From NCBI GenBank assembly GCA_015680685.1, contig MNCI01006623.1, forward strand, positions 101,573 to 163,572: a stretch of 62,000 bases of DNA, in the 5' to 3' direction. The notes below the pieces were generated by a model, which was not told where the DNA came from, searched no databases, and saw only the letters and a program-made list of their open reading frames with translations. Source of the stretch: Gnetum montanum. Lineage: Eukaryota; Streptophyta; Gnetopsida; Gnetales; Gnetaceae. Shown here piece after piece: positions 59,419 through 62,000 of the stretch (its first letter is position 1; the number at the start of each line of letters is the position of its first letter). Position numbers and translations under genes: made by a program.

Positions 59419-60330
59419 GGATCGTTGAACTTAGAATTGGAAGGATGAACAAGTTCCCCAAATTAAAAAATAGTCAGCCAAATCACACACCAAATTTAAT
59501 GTGGTTTCCCAACTTGGATAGTCCACACTCAAAGGGTAGTTCCCTAGCACACCTCTAAACTTTGTTGCTCTCAAAATGTGGTTTGAAGGATACCACATCC
59601 TGTACAAGCTCTAAGATTCACTCCAAAGTGATTTGATGCCACAAATCTACTCACCCTTGTAAGGTCCTGACAAGCTTAGAATGTGATTTTTAGGATCCCA
59701 CAACCTTTACAACTTGAGCTCTACTCCAAAGTGTTATGGCACTACACCAACACTTAACCCCATAGGATCCCGAAAAGCTCAAGGTCAATGCCTTCTAGTA
59801 AGAACTGCATCAAGCCTATAGGGGAATAAAAAAGAAATGAAAATGATAAGGAAAGGATGTAACTAATTTTTTTGATCCTTATACCTTGAAGTACAACACA
59901 CTTTGACCAATTACAACAACACAAAAGATAGTACAATTAGGTACAAGAACAATAGAATGTTGTATACAATGATTGCTTGATGTTGACACTTGATAGTTCA
60001 CAATACTTACATATTTCCCAAGAGAATTAAATCTTCTTATAGCCTAGATGTTTTCAAAATCACCTCAAAATTCATGTAATGACTATCTAACAGTCATTGA
60101 AGACATCTTCTTTGAGATTGAGATGTCTTTTTGCATTAAATGTCCATTCAAGAGAGACATCTTCTCCACAAGGAAGAAATCTACTATTTCTAAAAGATAT
60201 CTTCTTTTGAGTAATCTTCAACTCAGCCAAATATATCTTCATCATCAAGGAGATGTCTTTTCTTATTAGTAAACATTTTTTGTTTCTTGGAGATGTCTTT
60301 CTTCAATATGTTCTTCAATGCTAAGGCTTC
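59419..60330 (-). repeat. Copia-like LTR, minus orientation
   Basis: Reverse-complement relative of 9459-10240 with the same order: LTR end ttggggaact (about 59450), the paired ~105-bp units with ccacattttgag (about 59575 and 59680), then several AGATGTCT/AGACATCT words (60101, 60121, 60156, 60258 and 60290). Also shares tgaccttgagcttttcgg-type sequence with copy 2. Confidence 0.55.
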
Positions 60331-60879
60331 CTCTTAAACATCGGAGTTGAGCTTTCAAGTATTCATTCCTTGTCCATGTTCTTTGAACTCCCACATGCTT
60401 CCTTAAGACCTTGTAGATTTACTTCTTCTTTGAGCTCTCCTTTTTTCTTGATCCAAGTTCTTTCCCTACACAAGCATCCTTGTTCTCCATTTTTCTTAAG
60501 GTTTTGACACACCAAAAGGTCAACAATCTTTATCTTTTTAGTAATGTTCAAAACTTAAGAAAATGTATGAGATAAACCAATAAAGAAAAATATTAAGACA
60601 TATAAATTCCTATGGTAGCCAAGGACTAGGATAAAAGCATTAAGGTTCATGGTAGTTTGGTATATGGGAGACAATGAGACAATGTAAAAATAAGGATCAT
60701 AGAGATAACTAAAGAAATATAATTAGTTTGTATCATAAATCATCCACAACTATTCATAAAATAGCTACATCATAAAAAATCATCCACATATGTGTAAGTC
60801 CAAAAATCATGTATGTGAAAAAGCAAAAACTTCTTCTCCTTTTTGGACATCAAAAAAAAGAAGACAGAAAATGATCACC
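60331..60879. other. No gene recognised
   Basis: Open stretch of 62 codons on the minus strand at 60363-60551, basic, with no known motif. The rest is AT-rich. Confidence 0.35.
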
Positions 60880-61930
60880 TGAGTTGCCTAATCACTAACT
60901 TCAATCACATCATCAGACTTAGATCGCTTCACTACTTGGGATGAATAATAAGTTTTCTCATCATCATCACTATTGGTGTTGTGTTGGCTTAACTACTACT
61001 CATCCTCATTAGATGACTCAAGCTACTAGATAGGGGCTCATTGGGGATGAATCTTCACTTGAAATTGAGATGAAGTTAGTGGGTCTAGCTGAACTAGAGG
61101 CTACTAAGCTAGTACCCATTGTAATGAGGTCCCAAAGATACTCTTTGTAGCCTGCTACTCAAATGAGCTAGGAGTATTGGCTAAGGAAGGAATTTTAATG
61201 TATAGGTGATGTAGGATCATGGTGCTTAGTCTACTACATGGAAACATGATGTTACCCCTAGACACGAGCTAGTGATGCCTTAGGCTCAAAGTCTAACTGC
61301 ATCCAAGAGTTATGTGCTTGAGAAGGTTTGACTGATGCAAAGTACCTCAATGGAATAGGAATGTCCTCCTCACTATTAGAAATATGAGGAGTAGTAACCT
61401 TCTCAAACTCCTACCCATAAAAATGAGGAGGAATACTAGCTACATCCATACTCTTACATAATTAAGAGATGTTTCTCCCAAGCTTCCTAATGGCTTGTGC
61501 AAATGATCAAAGAAGTTTCTTTAGTGAACAACTGATCTAAGCACCACTGGATTTGGATCTACTCAGCTAAGGAGAAGTTCTCAATGATGATGATTTCTTC
61601 TTCTTCTTTTACAATCTAGTGCTTAGTCCTACTTATATTGTATGAGAAAGGCTCCTCTTCTCAATATATTCATTGGCATACAAACTTAACCTATCCTAGT
61701 AGAGTGTATGCCCTAGATCTTGTGAGAAGATAATAAAGCAAAAAATCTTGGGATGGAAATAGACAACTATAACTTCTCCCTTTTACCATAATGTTATACA
61801 ACATGATAAGGGACAAGGTGGAAGCATCAAGAGTTATCATGCTCCCCTCAATATGACCTTTGTCAAAGGATAAATCTTTCCAAATCAAGACATCACAAAA
61901 TTCATCATGTCATATAGGCATTATACAATT
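60880..61930 (-). pseudogene. Decayed minus-strand gene, possibly transposon-borne
   Basis: The open stretch at 61691-61888 (65 codons) reads MIWKDLSFDKGHIEGSMITL and, further on, LSLIMLYNIMVKG. This resembles the helix pattern of plant transposon-associated proteins (Transposase_32-like), where LxxIxLYxIxxG is common. Reading continues with stops through an acidic segment (VKEEEEIIIIENFSLAE, about 61590) and an Asp-rich end. A donor-like CAG|GTGATC lies at 60880. The layout (long exon, acidic stretch, splice-like border) recalls the antisense gene at 19594-35020, but I cannot show homology. Confidence 0.35.
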
Positions 61931-62000
61931 TAAATAAATATCATTCATGTTATCAATAGTCACCCATAAGACATCTACATTGGAAATCCCAAGGATTTCA

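Overview
The window looks like intergenic DNA from a large, AT-rich plant nuclear genome. It consists almost entirely of old, decayed and nested retrotransposons. No intact cellular protein gene, rRNA, tRNA or CRISPR array was found. The evidence for a plant is the set of transposon lineages present: Athila-type and Tat/Ogre-type Ty3/gypsy elements, an LTR family primed by initiator-tRNA-Met, copia-like LTRs and LINE relics. The heavy decay (a stop codon every few dozen codons, about one difference in ten between paired LTRs by eye, few CpGs) suggests slow turnover, as in conifers. The species cannot be named from this sequence. Three single Ns (912, 1010, 13366) point to a draft assembly.

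Layout. 1-4463: an Athila-like element on the minus strand, cut by the window edge, keeping gag and protease but lacking the whole RT-RNase H-integrase block. 4464-6082: a decayed plus-strand multi-exon gene. 6311-7396: two LTRs of one family in opposite orientation, head to head. 9459-10850: copia-like LTR pieces in tandem, with an inverted relative at 59419-60330. 13300-45022: one large composite. A plus-strand Tat/Ogre-like element supplies gag (15265-17400) and protease (18200-18912), then, about 20 kb further on, RT, RNase H, a second archaeal-type RNase H and the start of integrase (39253-41645). The gap between protease and RT sits where Ogre elements carry an intron. Here it holds a decayed antisense gene with recognisable GT-AG exons (ATG at 35020, stop at 19594). 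A complete 10.1-kb Athila element (21307-31413, 5-bp target duplication CTAGT) lies inside one coding exon of that gene. Downstream of the antisense gene is an array of roughly 190-bp units, each with a palindromic core (35400-38650).

41646-45022 is a second, internally deleted relative of the Tat element. It has its own palindrome array, a 73-bp tandem array and an LTR-like end. 45400-47000 is a degenerate satellite-like array. 47000-55500 is AT-rich with two LINE-like relics. 55506-56078 is a well-defined 5' LTR with an initiator-Met primer site. 60880-61930 is another decayed minus-strand gene with a splice-donor-like end.

The best candidate for something undescribed is the Tat/Ogre-like element whose protease-RT spacer carries a spliced antisense gene plus a palindromic repeat array. 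Whether the antisense gene belongs to the family or is a later insertion cannot be settled from one copy. All protein calls rest on translated motifs read by eye; no database search was possible.
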